The notes below the pieces were generated by a model that had not been told where the DNA came from, did no database searches, and saw only the letters and a program-made list of their open reading frames with translations. Positions 16,259 to 25,752 of a stretch of 64,000 nt of DNA are shown one piece after another (the stretch's first letter is position 1; the number at the start of each line of letters is the position of its first letter). Source of the stretch: Acidobacterium sp. (GTDB lineage Bacteria; Acidobacteriota; Vicinamibacteria; Vicinamibacterales; UBA2999); contig NSIL01000006.1 of assembly GCA_002737365.1 (NCBI GenBank), positions 98,782-162,781 on the forward strand, given 5' to 3'. The translations under genes were made by a program, and so were the position numbers.

Positions 16259-18042
16259 AGGGTGCTTTCGGCCTTCAGCCGGCGGGTTTCCGCCTTCAGT
16301 TCCTTGGTGTCCGGGCGGGTTTCGAGCAACTGCATTTGGTGCAGCCGCGCGTAGGCACCACTCGGCCGTTGCACCAGCTCATCGTGCTTGCCCATCTCCA
16401 CCACCCGGCCCCGCTCGAGCACGATGATTGCATCGGCTTTCTGGACCGTCGACAGCCGATGCGCGATGACAAACGAGGTGCGATTCATCATCAGCGTGGC
16501 GAGTGCTTGCTGCACCAGGCGTTCGGATTCGGAATCAAGCGCCGAAGTGGCTTCGTCGAGAATCAGCAGCGGCGAGTTTTTGAGCAACGCGCGGGCAATC
16601 GCCAGTCGCTGGCGCTGACCGCCCGACAGGCGCTGGCCGCGCTCGCCAATTGTCGTCTTGTAGCCCTGCGGCTGCGCGGCGATGAAGTCGTGGGCGTTCG
16701 CGGCGCGGGCGGCGGCCTCGATCGCTTCGCTCGATGCACCCGGCGTACCGTAGGCGATGTTCGCGGCGATGGTGTCGTCGAACAGTACCGTCTCCTGCGT
16801 GACCATGCCAATCTGCGCGCGCAGCGACGCGAGGGTGACATCGCGAAGGTCCCGGCCATCGATGGTGACGGCGCCGCTCGTCACGTCATAGAAGCGCGGC
16901 AGCAGGTTGACCAGCGTGGTCTTGCCGGCGCCGCTGCGGCCGACGATGGCCACCATCTGCCCGGCCCGCACCGAGAACGACACGCCGCGCAGGGTACTGC
17001 GGCCGACGCCATCCTCGTAGCCGAAGCTAACGTCGCGGAACTCGATCGCGCCCGTGAACGGCGGCAGTGGGACGGCGCCCGCACGCTCGGTCACTTCCGT
17101 GTGCGTGTCGAGAAGTTCGAAGATGCGATCCGACGCCGCCATGGCCTGCTGCAGGTTGGCGTTGACCCGCGACAGCTTCTTGATCGGCCCGTACATCAAC
17201 AGCAGGGCGGCCAGGAACGAGGTGAACTCGCCGGCGGTGAGCCGGCCCTGGGCGATCTCGCGGCTGCCGTACCACAGGGCGCCGGCGATGGCGACGCCGC
17301 CCAGAAACTCCATCAGCGGTGGCAGCGTGGCCAGCACGCGCGTGACCTTCAGATTGGTCCGGAACAACGTCGCCGAGGCACGCTCGAACTTGACCGCCTC
17401 GCGCCCTTCGGCGCCAAACGCCTTGACGATGCGATGACCAGCGAAGGCTTCGCCGGCGACGTGCGACATGTGCTCCTGGGCCTCCTGACTCCAGCGCGAC
17501 ACCTGCCGCACACGCTTGCCGAGGCGCACAATCGGATACACCACCAGCGGCGCAGCGGTCATGCACACCAGCGCCAGCTTCGCGTCGTAATAGAACAACA
17601 ATCCGGCGCACCCAAGCAGCGTGAGCGACTCGCGCGCCAGGTCGCCAATCGTCTCCGACACCGCGCGCTGCACCATGCCGACGTCGTTGTTGATGCGCGA
17701 CAGCAACTGCCCCGCCGTGCGGCGTGCGAAGAACGCTGCCGACTGATCGAGCAGGTGGCGGAACAACTGGTTGCGCACCACCATCACCACGCGATGGCCC
17801 AGGCCCTCCATCAGGTAGCTTGAAAAATACGAGCCAAGCCCCTTGAGCAGGTTCACGATCAGGATCGCCGCCATGATCGACGCCAGGTTGCCGCCCGTCG
17901 GCAGCACGTCGTCGATGATCGGCTTGATCAGGTACGCCAGCGCCGCGGACGCGGCCCCGTACACGACCATGGCCACGGCCGCGCCGGCCATGACCGTCTT
18001 GTGGGGGGTCGCGTAGCGAAGGAGGCGCAAGAAGGGATTCAT
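16255..18042 (-). CDS. msbA: MsbA-like ABC exporter (fused membrane and ATPase domains)
   Basis: This 595-residue half-transporter has six predicted helices in residues 1-320, then an ATPase with Walker A GRSGAGKTTL, signature LSGGQRQR and Walker B LLILDEATSALD. Such exporters flip lipid A core or related lipids; the location next to galE, ugd and the glycosyltransferases fits an envelope role. The final 20 residues contain the imperfect duplication ELKAET and RLKAES, with DNA similar to the palindromic repeat found in priA. The ATG shares one base with the galE stop (TGATG). Confidence 0.88.
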   Translation of the reverse strand: MNPFLRLLRYATPHKTVMAGAAVAMVVYGAASAALAYLIKPIIDDVLPTGGNLASIMAAILIVNLLKGLGSYFSSYLMEGLGHRVVMVVRNQLFRHLLDQSAAFFARRTAGQLLSRINNDVGMVQRAVSETIGDLARESLTLLGCAGLLFYYDAKLALVCMTAAPLVVYPIVRLGKRVRQVSRWSQEAQEHMSHVAGEAFAGHRIVKAFGAEGREAVKFERASATLFRTNLKVTRVLATLPPLMEFLGGVAIAGALWYGSREIAQGRLTAGEFTSFLAALLLMYGPIKKLSRVNANLQQAMAASDRIFELLDTHTEVTERAGAVPLPPFTGAIEFRDVSFGYEDGVGRSTLRGVSFSVRAGQMVAIVGRSGAGKTTLVNLLPRFYDVTSGAVTIDGRDLRDVTLASLRAQIGMVTQETVLFDDTIAANIAYGTPGASSEAIEAAARAANAHDFIAAQPQGYKTTIGERGQRLSGGQRQRLAIARALLKNSPLLILDEATSALDSESERLVQQALATLMMNRTSFVIAHRLSTVQKADAIIVLERGRVVEMGKHDELVQRPSGAYARLHQMQLLETRPDTKELKAETRRLKAESTL

Positions 18043-19043
18043 CAGCGGGTGTCAGACACCCTATACCCTGTCGGGTGGCTGGAATGCCACTGCCACGCGT
18101 GGCGGACAATCACCTCGAGGTCGGCGTAGCGTGGCGTCCAGTGCAACTCGCGCTGGGCGCGATCGCTGGCCGCATACAGCTTGGCCGGGTCGCCGGGCCG
18201 CCTCGGCGCCGCCTGCCACGCCACCGGCGCACCGACCACCCGGCTGACCGTGTCGATCACGGCCCGCACCGACTGCGGCGTGCCGGTGCCGATGTTGTAG
18301 GCCGCCGACGCCGCGCCTCGCTCGAGCGCCGCGAGCGCGCACAAGTGGGCTTCGGCCAGGTCGCAGACGTGGATGTAGTCGCGCTGGCAGGTGCCATCAG
18401 GCGTCGGGTAATCCTCACCAAACACCTGCAGCGGCTGGCCACCGGTCGCCGCCTGGATCGCCAGCGGGATCAGGTGCACTTCGACTGCATGATCCTCGCC
18501 GATGGTGCCATCGGGATGCGCACCGGCGGCGTTGAAGTACCGCAACGCCATCCACTGCAGCCCGTAAGCGCGCTCGAGATGGGGCAAGGCGCGCTCGATC
18601 GCCAGCTTGGTCTCGCCGTAGGCATTGATCGGCTGCTGGTCGTGGGTCTCGACAATCGGCACCTGCGACGGCTCGCCGTAGACCGCGCAGGTTGACGAGA
18701 ACACGAAGCGGCGGACGCCGGCCTGGCGCATCGCTTCGAGCACGCCGAACGTCCCGACGACGTTGTTCTGGTAATAGTCGAGGGGCTTCTGCACCGACTC
18801 GCCGACCGCGAGCCACGCGGCGAAGTGCATCACGGCATCAGCACGATGGTCGAGCAAGAGCTGGCGGACCGCGTCGACATCGTGGATGGCGGCGCGCACC
18901 AGCGGCACGCCGGCCGGCACCGACTCGGCGTGGCCGGCCGACAGATCGTCCAACACCGCCACCGCGTGGCCCGCGTCCACCAGGGCGCGCACCGCGTGGC
19001 TGCCAATGTAACCCGCGCCCCCGGTCACGACCACGCGAGACAT
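18042..19043 (-). CDS. galE: UDP-glucose 4-epimerase
   Basis: The 333-residue short-chain dehydrogenase interconverts UDP-glucose and UDP-galactose. NAD-binding GGAGYIGSHAVRAL is at residue 7, the catalytic YGETK near 147, and FNAAGAHPDGTIGEDH is typical of GalE. I placed the start at the ATG at 19043 (MSRVVVTGGAG), two bases after the ugd stop, so ugd, galE and the ABC exporter form one transcript. Confidence 0.92.
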   Translation of the reverse strand: MSRVVVTGGAGYIGSHAVRALVDAGHAVAVLDDLSAGHAESVPAGVPLVRAAIHDVDAVRQLLLDHRADAVMHFAAWLAVGESVQKPLDYYQNNVVGTFGVLEAMRQAGVRRFVFSSTCAVYGEPSQVPIVETHDQQPINAYGETKLAIERALPHLERAYGLQWMALRYFNAAGAHPDGTIGEDHAVEVHLIPLAIQAATGGQPLQVFGEDYPTPDGTCQRDYIHVCDLAEAHLCALAALERGAASAAYNIGTGTPQSVRAVIDTVSRVVGAPVAWQAAPRRPGDPAKLYAASDRAQRELHWTPRYADLEVIVRHAWQWHSSHPTGYRVSDTR

Positions 19044-19045
19044 GG

Positions 19046-20344
19046 CTAGCGTCCGATCGAGAAGTAGGTGAAGCCCTGTGCCTTCATCTGGTCCGGCTGG
19101 TAGATGTTGCGGCCGTCGAACACCACCGGCGTGCGCATCAACTTCTTGATGCGGACAAAATCCGGTTCGCGGAACTCCTGCCACTCGGTGATTACTGCCA
19201 ACGCGTCCGCGCCCGTGAGGGCGTCGTAGTTGCGGGCGCTGTAGGTGATGCGGGCACCGAAAATGCCCTTGGCCACTGTCATCGCCTCGGGATCGTAGGC
19301 CTGCACCTTGGCGCCCCTGGCGAGCAGCGCCTCGATGATTGGCACCGACGGCGCTTCGCGCATGTCGTCAGTCTTCGGCTTGAACGCCAGGCCCCACACG
19401 GCGATGGTCTTACCCTTGAGGCTGGCGCCGAAATGGGCCTCGATCTTCTTCACCAGCACCCGCTTCTGGCTATCGTTGACCGCGTCAACGGCCTTCAGGA
19501 TCTTGAAGTCGTATTTCTTGTCGGCCGAGAACTTCATCACGGCCTTGACGTCCTTGGGGAAACAACTGCCGCCGTAGCCGACACCGGGAAACAGAAAAGA
19601 ACTGCCGATGCGTCGGTCCGCGCCCACGGCCTGTCGCACGCGGTCGACGTCGGCGCCAAACAGGTCGCAGACATTGGCAATCTCGTTCATGAACGAGATC
19701 TTGGTCGCCAGGAACGCATTCGAGGCGTACTTCGACAGCTCGGCACTCGGGCAATCCATCACCATGATCGGCGCGCCGGTGCGCGTGAACGGCTGGTGGA
19801 GCTTGACCATCAGCTCGGCCGCCCGTGGATCCTCGGCTCCAATCACGACGCGGTCGGGCTTCATGAAGTCATCGACCGCCGCGCCCTGCTTGAGGAACTC
19901 GGGGTTGCTGACGACGCTGAACGGGTGGGTGGTCTCGCGACGCACGACCGCGCGCACCTTTTCGGCGGTCCCCACCGGCACGGTGCTCTTGTTGACGATG
20001 ACCTTGTAGCCATTCATGGCGCGGGCAATGTCTCGCGCGACGCCCATGACGTGGCGCAGGTCGGCAGAGCCATCTTCGCCCTGGGGCGTGCCGACGGCGA
20101 TGAACACCACCTCGGCCCCGCGAACGGCCTTCGGCAATTCGGTCGTGAATACCAGGCGGCCCTCGGTCTTGTTCCGCTTGACCATCTCTTCGAGGCCCGG
20201 CTCATAGATCGGCACTTTGCCGCGCCGAAGCATGCGAACCTTGGCGGCGTCCTTGTCCACGCAAGTAACGTCGTTGCCTGACTCGGCCATGCACGCGCCA
20301 AGCACCAGTCCCACATACCCTGTCCCGACAACCGCGATCTTCAT
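19046..20344 (-). CDS. ugd: UDP-glucose 6-dehydrogenase
   Basis: The enzyme oxidises UDP-glucose to UDP-glucuronate with two NAD+. GTGYVGLVLGACMAESGNDV binds NAD at the N-terminus, and GVGYGGSCFPKDVKA near residue 255 contains the catalytic cysteine. Length (432) is standard. It is the first gene of the ugd-galE-exporter operon and is transcribed away from the glycosyltransferase cluster; its product is the substrate for the UDP-xylose synthase-like enzyme at the cluster's far end. Confidence 0.95.
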   Translation of the reverse strand: MKIAVVGTGYVGLVLGACMAESGNDVTCVDKDAAKVRMLRRGKVPIYEPGLEEMVKRNKTEGRLVFTTELPKAVRGAEVVFIAVGTPQGEDGSADLRHVMGVARDIARAMNGYKVIVNKSTVPVGTAEKVRAVVRRETTHPFSVVSNPEFLKQGAAVDDFMKPDRVVIGAEDPRAAELMVKLHQPFTRTGAPIMVMDCPSAELSKYASNAFLATKISFMNEIANVCDLFGADVDRVRQAVGADRRIGSSFLFPGVGYGGSCFPKDVKAVMKFSADKKYDFKILKAVDAVNDSQKRVLVKKIEAHFGASLKGKTIAVWGLAFKPKTDDMREAPSVPIIEALLARGAKVQAYDPEAMTVAKGIFGARITYSARNYDALTGADALAVITEWQEFREPDFVRIKKLMRTPVVFDGRNIYQPDQMKAQGFTYFSIGR

Positions 20345-20363
20345 CAGCCCCCCGAAACACGAA

Positions 20364-20392
20364 AGCCTATCATCCGGGATCTATGCTGTCAA
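20364..20392 (-). promoter_or_regulatory. promoter of ugd
   Basis: On the minus strand a perfect TTGACA (20392-20387) is followed after 17 bases by TAGGCT (20369-20364), about 20 bases before the ugd ATG. The -10 resembles the TAAGCT of the HU promoter. A G-rich run (GGGGGG) between this and the start can serve as ribosome-binding site. Confidence 0.6.
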
Positions 20393-20423
20393 CATACTGA
20401 ACCCAAAGGACTTGCTGGTCTTG

Positions 20424-20432
20424 TGGTAGCCT
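20424..20432 (+). promoter_or_regulatory. extended -10-like element before the glycosyltransferase cluster
   Basis: TGGTAGCCT has the TGn plus TAnnnT pattern of an extended -10 and ends 7 bases before the GTG start at 20440. No Shine-Dalgarno sequence fits between, so the transcript of the glycosyltransferase cluster may be leaderless. Confidence 0.35.
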
Positions 20433-20439
20433 CTTTGGC

Positions 20440-21567
20440 GTGCGGATCCTGGTCGACTACCGTCCGGCCCTACGCGAACGGACGGGCGTCGGTGAATTCG
20501 TGCACGGGCTGGCCACCGCCCTGTGCGCCGAGACCGGCTCCCCCGACACGATTACCCTCTTCAGCAGTTCCTGGAAGGACCGGCTGTCGCCTGAGCTGCC
20601 GGTTGAGCTGCCAACGGTCCGCCTGGCCGACGTTCAGATTCCCGTTCGCGCGCTGATGTGGGCCTGGAACCGTTTGGAATGGCCGCCGGTCGAATGGCTG
20701 GCGGGCGAACACGACGTGGTCCACAGCCAGAGCCCCATGCTGATCCCGACGACCCAGGGCGCTCGGGTCGTGACGATCCACGACCTGGATTTCCTGCGGC
20801 ACCCCGAGCAGATGGCGGCCGAGATTGGTCGCGACTATCCGCGGCTGGCGCGGTCCCATGCCAAGCGTGCCGACGCCCTTATCGTGTCGTCACGTTACGC
20901 GGCGGGTGAAATGACTCGGGAGTTGGGCGTCAGCGCCTCGCGCGTGTACGTCTGCCCGCCGGGCCGTCCCGATTGGGCCGTATCGGTGGCGGCGCGACAG
21001 GCCGTGCGACGCGGCGCGACCATCCTCTTCATGGGCACGCTGAACCGGCGTAAGAACGTCGGCACGCTGCTCGAAGCCTACGCCCGGCTGCGTAGCCAGG
21101 TGCCGAGCGCGCCCCGACTGGTGCTGGCCGGCCACACCACGCCAGCCTCGGCGCCGTGGGAGGCCCGCGCCAAGGAAGCGCCGCTCGCGGGTCACGTCGA
21201 AATCACGGGCTACGTCGACCTGGCGCGGCGCATCGAGCTGTTTGCAGATGCGCGCATGCTCGTCTTGCCGTCATACGAAGAAGGCTTCGGCCTGCCGGTC
21301 CTTGAAGCCATGGCCTGCGGCGTCCCCGTCGTCGTCTCGTCGCGCGGCTCGCTGCCCGAAGTCGCGGGTGGTGCCGCGGTGCCAATCGATCCCGACGATG
21401 CCGAGGCGATGACGGCGCAGATGCGAGCTTTGCTGGATGATGGCCAGGCCGATTCGGCAGCGCAGCGCGGGCTGCTGCAAGCCTCGAAATACAGTTGGAC
21501 CGCCTGCGCGGCAGCCGCGCGGACGGCGTACGCCTCGGCGATCGAGGTCCATGCGCATCGCGGTTGA
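20440..21567 (+). CDS. glycosyltransferase family 4 (GT-B) protein, first of cluster
   Basis: The 375-residue retaining glycosyltransferase starts at GTG with MRILVDYRPALRERTGVGEF, the sugar-acceptor glycine-rich N-terminus. The C-terminal half has ILFMGTLNRRKNVGTL and the donor-binding E-x7-E motif in YEEGFGLPVLEAMACGVPVV. It probably adds one sugar to a lipid-linked glycan on the inner face of the membrane; the sugar cannot be told. The next glycosyltransferase starts 17 bases before this stop. Confidence 0.88.
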   Translation: MRILVDYRPALRERTGVGEFVHGLATALCAETGSPDTITLFSSSWKDRLSPELPVELPTVRLADVQIPVRALMWAWNRLEWPPVEWLAGEHDVVHSQSPMLIPTTQGARVVTIHDLDFLRHPEQMAAEIGRDYPRLARSHAKRADALIVSSRYAAGEMTRELGVSASRVYVCPPGRPDWAVSVAARQAVRRGATILFMGTLNRRKNVGTLLEAYARLRSQVPSAPRLVLAGHTTPASAPWEARAKEAPLAGHVEITGYVDLARRIELFADARMLVLPSYEEGFGLPVLEAMACGVPVVVSSRGSLPEVAGGAAVPIDPDDAEAMTAQMRALLDDGQADSAAQRGLLQASKYSWTACAAAARTAYASAIEVHAHRG

Positions 21568-22660
21568 CGCGCGCGAACTCTGCGGCCACCCGACCGGTGT
21601 GGGTCGCTACCTGGGCGAGTTACTCACCGAGTGGGCGGCCGAGGCCGGCGCCATGCGTCACGAGTGGACATTGTTCGCGCACGCGCCACCGCAGGTCCCG
21701 GTCGCCTGGCAATCCGCGGTGCGAGTGATCGCGGGCGACGGCGGGACATCCTGGGAGCAATGGGCGTTCCCACGGGCCCTGGGATCGCGGCGGCCTGACG
21801 TGATCTTTGCCCCGGCCTACTCCGCGCCGTTGACCGCACCGGCCCCGGTGGTGCTGACCGTTCACGATGTCTCGTTCTACGCACACCCGGAATGGTTCTC
21901 GTTCCGGGAAGGCGCGCGCCGGCGGCTGCTGACGGGGTGGTCGGCACGCCGCGCCCGGACGGTGATCACCGATACGGCGTTTTCACAGGGTGAGATCGCG
22001 CGTCACATCGGCCTGCCGGCATCGCAGATCAGGGTGATTCCCCTCGGCATTCGCGAAGCGGTGCGCGTGACGGCGGACGCGACCCTTGATCTGGCGGCGT
22101 CGCCGCGAGAACCAATCGTGCTATACGTTGGCTCGGTATTCGAACGACGAAGGGTTGATCGATTGATCGCGGCATTTGATGCAGTGGCAGACCAGGTGCC
22201 GGCGGCACAACTGGAAATCGTCGGCGAGAACCGGACCCGGCATCCGCGTCTTGACCTTGCGGCGCTCTGCCGGCAGTCGCGCCATCACGACCGCATCCAC
22301 CTGCGCGCCTACGTGGACGACGCGACCTTGGGCCGTCTGTATGCCCGTGCCTCGGCCTTCGCTTTCCTGTCTGAATACGAGGGCTTCGGCTTGACGCCGC
22401 TCGAGGCGCTGGCCGCGGGCGTGCCGCCGGTGTTACTCGACACGCCGGTCGCCCGGGAGACCGCTGGCGCGGCGGCCCGGTATGTCGATGCCGGCGCCGG
22501 TCACCAGGCCATTTCCGACGCCCTGATCGCCGTGCTCACGGATCAGGACGTGCGGCACACCATTCTCGACCGCGCGCCGGGCGTACTCTCGCAGTACAAC
22601 TGGACCGTGACGGCCGCGCGGACGCTGGCAGCGATTGAAGGGGCGGCACGTGGCAGATAA
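21551..22660 (+). CDS. glycosyltransferase family 4 (GT-B) protein
   Basis: The 369-residue protein begins MRIAVDARELCGHPTGVGRY, a paralogue of the gene before it. The C-terminal donor domain shows VLYVGSVFERRRVDRLI and SEYEGFGLTPLEALAAGVPP. Between the two domains, around residues 170-180, VRVTADAT is encoded by DNA (22061-22078) that matches the palindromic repeat of priA at 15 of 18 positions, possibly a decayed copy. The ATG at 21551 was chosen for the conserved N-terminus and overlaps the previous gene. Confidence 0.87.
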   Translation: MRIAVDARELCGHPTGVGRYLGELLTEWAAEAGAMRHEWTLFAHAPPQVPVAWQSAVRVIAGDGGTSWEQWAFPRALGSRRPDVIFAPAYSAPLTAPAPVVLTVHDVSFYAHPEWFSFREGARRRLLTGWSARRARTVITDTAFSQGEIARHIGLPASQIRVIPLGIREAVRVTADATLDLAASPREPIVLYVGSVFERRRVDRLIAAFDAVADQVPAAQLEIVGENRTRHPRLDLAALCRQSRHHDRIHLRAYVDDATLGRLYARASAFAFLSEYEGFGLTPLEALAAGVPPVLLDTPVARETAGAAARYVDAGAGHQAISDALIAVLTDQDVRHTILDRAPGVLSQYNWTVTAARTLAAIEGAARGR

Positions 22661-23480
22661 CCTCTCGTCCCTCGCGATCATCATCGTCACCTACAACTCG
22701 GCGACGGAGATCGGGCCCTGCCTCGACTCGCTGGTCGGCCACACCGGCCCGTTTCCCACCACCATCACGGTGGTCGACAACGCGTCTGGCGACGGGACTG
22801 CCGGCATGGTCCGCGACCGCTGGCCCAGTGTGCAGGTGATCGAGTCGCCGACCAACGTCGGCTTCTCGCGCGCCAACAACCTCGGCATCCGCGCCACCAG
22901 TGGCGACTATGTGTTGCTGTTGAATCCCGACACGGTGGCGCCACCCGGCGCGATCCAGACCCTGGTGCACGGGCTGGCGGCGCATCCGGACGCGGCCATC
23001 GCCGGGGCTCGGCTGCTCAACGAACGCGGCTTTCCTGAGCTGTCGTGGGGCAACCCGATCGGGCCGTGGAACGAACTCAAGCGGAAGATATTTTCCGTCC
23101 TCTACTACCGCAAGATCCGCCGCATCGTCCGCCGGGTCGACAAGCTGAGCCGGCAAGGCCGCGAAGTGGCGTGGGTCAGCGGTGCCTGCATGGCGATTCG
23201 CCGGCCTGATCTTGAAGCTGCCGGCCTGCTCGACGAGCGCTTCTTCATGTATACCGAAGACGTCGACCTGTGCCTGGCCATGACCAAACGTGGCCGGACG
23301 GTGCTGTACATCGCCGCCGCCGAGGTGCTGCACTATCGCGGCCGCTCGGCCGCCCGCAACCCTGCCTCCGAGCGGATGTACCGCCAGAGCCAGGTCGCCT
23401 ATTACGAAAAGCACCTGCCGCGGTGGGCGGGACTGCTCCGCACCTACCTGAAACTCACCGGCAAGCCGATTGCGGACTGA
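22650..23480 (+). CDS. glycosyltransferase family 2, rhamnosyltransferase-like
   Basis: The 276-residue GT-A enzyme starts at GTG (22650) with GAAGGGG as ribosome-binding site 7 bases upstream. IIIVTYNSATEIGPCL begins the nucleotide-binding fold, LLLNPDT holds the metal-binding position, and AWVSGACMAIRR with FFMYTEDVDLCLA is typical of WbbL/rhamnosyltransferase-like members. The overlap of 11 bases with the preceding gene indicates coupled translation. The substrate is inferred only from family resemblance. Confidence 0.87.
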   Translation: MADNLSSLAIIIVTYNSATEIGPCLDSLVGHTGPFPTTITVVDNASGDGTAGMVRDRWPSVQVIESPTNVGFSRANNLGIRATSGDYVLLLNPDTVAPPGAIQTLVHGLAAHPDAAIAGARLLNERGFPELSWGNPIGPWNELKRKIFSVLYYRKIRRIVRRVDKLSRQGREVAWVSGACMAIRRPDLEAAGLLDERFFMYTEDVDLCLAMTKRGRTVLYIAAAEVLHYRGRSAARNPASERMYRQSQVAYYEKHLPRWAGLLRTYLKLTGKPIAD

Positions 23481-23482
23481 CG

Positions 23483-24595
23483 ATGCGCATTGCTATTGAC
23501 GCGCGGAAGCTGCGCGATTTCGGTATTGGCACCTACATCCGCAACATCCTCATCGAGCTCTCGCGCCTCGATCAGACGACGGAGTACGTCGTGCTGTGCC
23601 GTCCAGACGACCAGGAGTCCGGCGAGGTGCTGGGCCGCAACTTCCGGATGGTGCCCGAAACGGCGCCGCCCTATTCGCTCGCCGAGCAGTACCGGATTCC
23701 GCTCTCGCTCGCCCGCGAGCGCGTGCAAATGGTGCATGAGCCGCACTATGTGCTGCCGCCTGCCATCCGCTGCCGGTCGGTGGTGACGATTCACGATTGC
23801 ATCCACTTGATGTTCCCGCAGTACCTGCCGGGCAAACTGGCGTATGTCTACGCCAAGGGCTCGATGTGGAGCGCGACGCGCAAGGCCGACCGTGTTCTGA
23901 CGGTATCGGAAGCATCCAAGCGAGACATCCTGCGCTTCTTCGACATCCCGCCGGAGAAAGTGGCAGTGGTCTACAACGCCATCGACGAGCGGTTCCTGGG
24001 GCCTGCCGACCTGGTCCACATGGACTTGACGCGGCAACGGTACCAGCTTGATCACCCGTTCGTGCTCTACGTCGGCAACATCAAGCCGCACAAGAACATC
24101 GGGCGGCTGGTCGAGGCGTTTGCGATCGCGCGGCGCACCGGCCCGGACGACCTCAAGCTGATCGTCATCGGCGACGAGCTGTCGAAGTATCCGGTGCTGC
24201 GACAGTCGGTGCACCGTCACAAGCTCGACAAGCATGTCCGGTTCCTCGGCTTCCAGCCGCAGGCGACGCTCGCCGCCTTCTACCGGCTGGCCCGCGCATT
24301 CGTGTTCCCGTCGCTCTACGAGGGCTTTGGCCTGCCGCCGCTCGAAGCGATGGCGTGCGGCACGCCGGTCGTGACCTCGAACGTGTCGTCGTTACCCGAA
24401 GTCTGTGGCGACGCGGCGTTACTGGTCGACCCGCTCGATTCGGACGCCATCGCCACCGCAATCGTCCGCGCCGTCACTGACGAGCCACTGCGCGCGGAGA
24501 TGATTGCCAGGGGCCTGGCCCGCGCCCGCGATTTCTCGTGGCAGCAGAGTGTGGCGAAAATTCATCAGATCTACATGGAAGTGGCTAACCGGTAA
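23483..24595 (+). CDS. glycosyltransferase family 4 (GT-B) protein, mannosyltransferase-like
   Basis: The 370-residue protein starts MRIAIDARKLRDFGIGTYIRNI, with HDCIHLMFPQY in the acceptor domain. The donor half has VLYVGNIKPHKNIGRL and YEGFGLPPLEAMACGTPVV. It is the clearest classical GT4 of the cluster and might be a mannosyl- or rhamnosyltransferase. The ATG follows the previous stop by two bases, and the last base of its stop is shared with the next gene's start. Confidence 0.88.
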   Translation: MRIAIDARKLRDFGIGTYIRNILIELSRLDQTTEYVVLCRPDDQESGEVLGRNFRMVPETAPPYSLAEQYRIPLSLARERVQMVHEPHYVLPPAIRCRSVVTIHDCIHLMFPQYLPGKLAYVYAKGSMWSATRKADRVLTVSEASKRDILRFFDIPPEKVAVVYNAIDERFLGPADLVHMDLTRQRYQLDHPFVLYVGNIKPHKNIGRLVEAFAIARRTGPDDLKLIVIGDELSKYPVLRQSVHRHKLDKHVRFLGFQPQATLAAFYRLARAFVFPSLYEGFGLPPLEAMACGTPVVTSNVSSLPEVCGDAALLVDPLDSDAIATAIVRAVTDEPLRAEMIARGLARARDFSWQQSVAKIHQIYMEVANR

Positions 24596-25752
24596 TGCGC
24601 GTCGCCCTCATTCACGACTGGCTCACCGGGATGCGCGGTGGCGAGAAGGCCCTCGAGGTCTTCTGCGAGCTTTACCCCACCGCCGACCTGTTCACGCTGG
24701 TCTACCTGAAGGGCACCGTCACGCCGATGATCGAGCGGCGCGTGGTGAAGAAGTCGCCGGTCCATTGGCTGCCGTTCGCGGGCAAGCTCTACCGACAGTA
24801 CCTCCCCCTGTTTCCCATGGCCGTTGAGCAGTTCGACCTGGACGACTATGACCTCGTGATCAGCACGAGCCACTGCGCGGCCAAGTCAGTGGTGGTCACC
24901 GGGCGGGCCCGGCACCTGTGCTATTGCCTCACGCCGATGCGGTACGCCTGGGACCAGTTCGATGCGTATTTCGGGCCCGAGCGCGTGGGGACAGTGCCGA
25001 GTGCGCTGCTACGGCCGGTGTTGGCGGGTCTGGCCCGATGGGACCGCGCGACCGCGGGCCGCGTACACCGCTATCTTGCTATTTCTCAATATGTTGCGCG
25101 GAGGATCGCGCTGTACTATAATCGTGAATCGACCCTGGTGTACCCACCGGTCGACACTGACTACTACAACCCCGTTTCGAACGAGGCGGCCATCGCCGTG
25201 CCCCCAGCCACTTCACCCGATCACCAGATCGCCAACTCGCCACATTTTCTGGTGGTGTCGGCCCTGGTGCCGTACAAGCGCGTCGATCTCGCCATGATGG
25301 CGGCTCGGCGTGCCGGGGTGCGCCTGACGGTCGTCGGCAACGGTCCCGAGCGGCACAACCTCGAACGGCTGGCGGGCGACGGCATTTCCCTAGCCGGCTG
25401 GCGCACGGATGAAGAAATTCGCAATTTGTATCGCACCTGCACGGCCGCCATCCTCCCCGGCGAAGAGGATTTCGGCATTGTCCCGGTCGAGGCGCAAGCC
25501 TGCGGCCGACCCGTGGTCGCGCTGGGCCGCGGCGGCGCGCTCGAGACCGTGATTGACGGCGAGACGGGCGTGCTGTTCGGCGCCGCCACGGTGGACTCGC
25601 TGGCGGCAGGCTTGCAGCGCGCCGCCACCACGCCGTGGAGTGCGACCCGCATCCGCGCTCACGCGGAGACCTTTTCACGGCGCCGGTTTGTCGCCGAAAT
25701 CGAACAGGTCGTCGACGACACCTTGCGCGCGCCGGCAGGTACGCGATGGTAA
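24595..25752 (+). CDS. glycosyltransferase family 4 protein (WbaZ-like)
   Basis: The 385-residue enzyme starts MRVALIHDWLTGMRGGEKALEVF, a form of N-terminus common in WbaZ-like mannosyltransferases of capsule and O-antigen clusters. FLVVSALVPYKRVDLAM opens the donor domain, and PGEEDFGIVPVEAQACGRPVV is the E-x7-E segment. The start ATG overlaps the previous TAA by one base (TAATG), and the sugar-phosphate transferase gene begins inside its final codons. Confidence 0.87.
   Translation: MRVALIHDWLTGMRGGEKALEVFCELYPTADLFTLVYLKGTVTPMIERRVVKKSPVHWLPFAGKLYRQYLPLFPMAVEQFDLDDYDLVISTSHCAAKSVVVTGRARHLCYCLTPMRYAWDQFDAYFGPERVGTVPSALLRPVLAGLARWDRATAGRVHRYLAISQYVARRIALYYNRESTLVYPPVDTDYYNPVSNEAAIAVPPATSPDHQIANSPHFLVVSALVPYKRVDLAMMAARRAGVRLTVVGNGPERHNLERLAGDGISLAGWRTDEEIRNLYRTCTAAILPGEEDFGIVPVEAQACGRPVVALGRGGALETVIDGETGVLFGAATVDSLAAGLQRAATTPWSATRIRAHAETFSRRRFVAEIEQVVDDTLRAPAGTRW

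Noticed and set aside
16336..17823. A 495-residue plus-strand frame antisense to the ABC exporter
   Set aside because: Composition (Arg, His, Gln) is that of a shadow frame; no motif is present.
18692..20281. A 529-residue plus-strand frame opposite galE and ugd
   Set aside because: It crosses two genuine genes in antisense and starts in an Arg-rich run.
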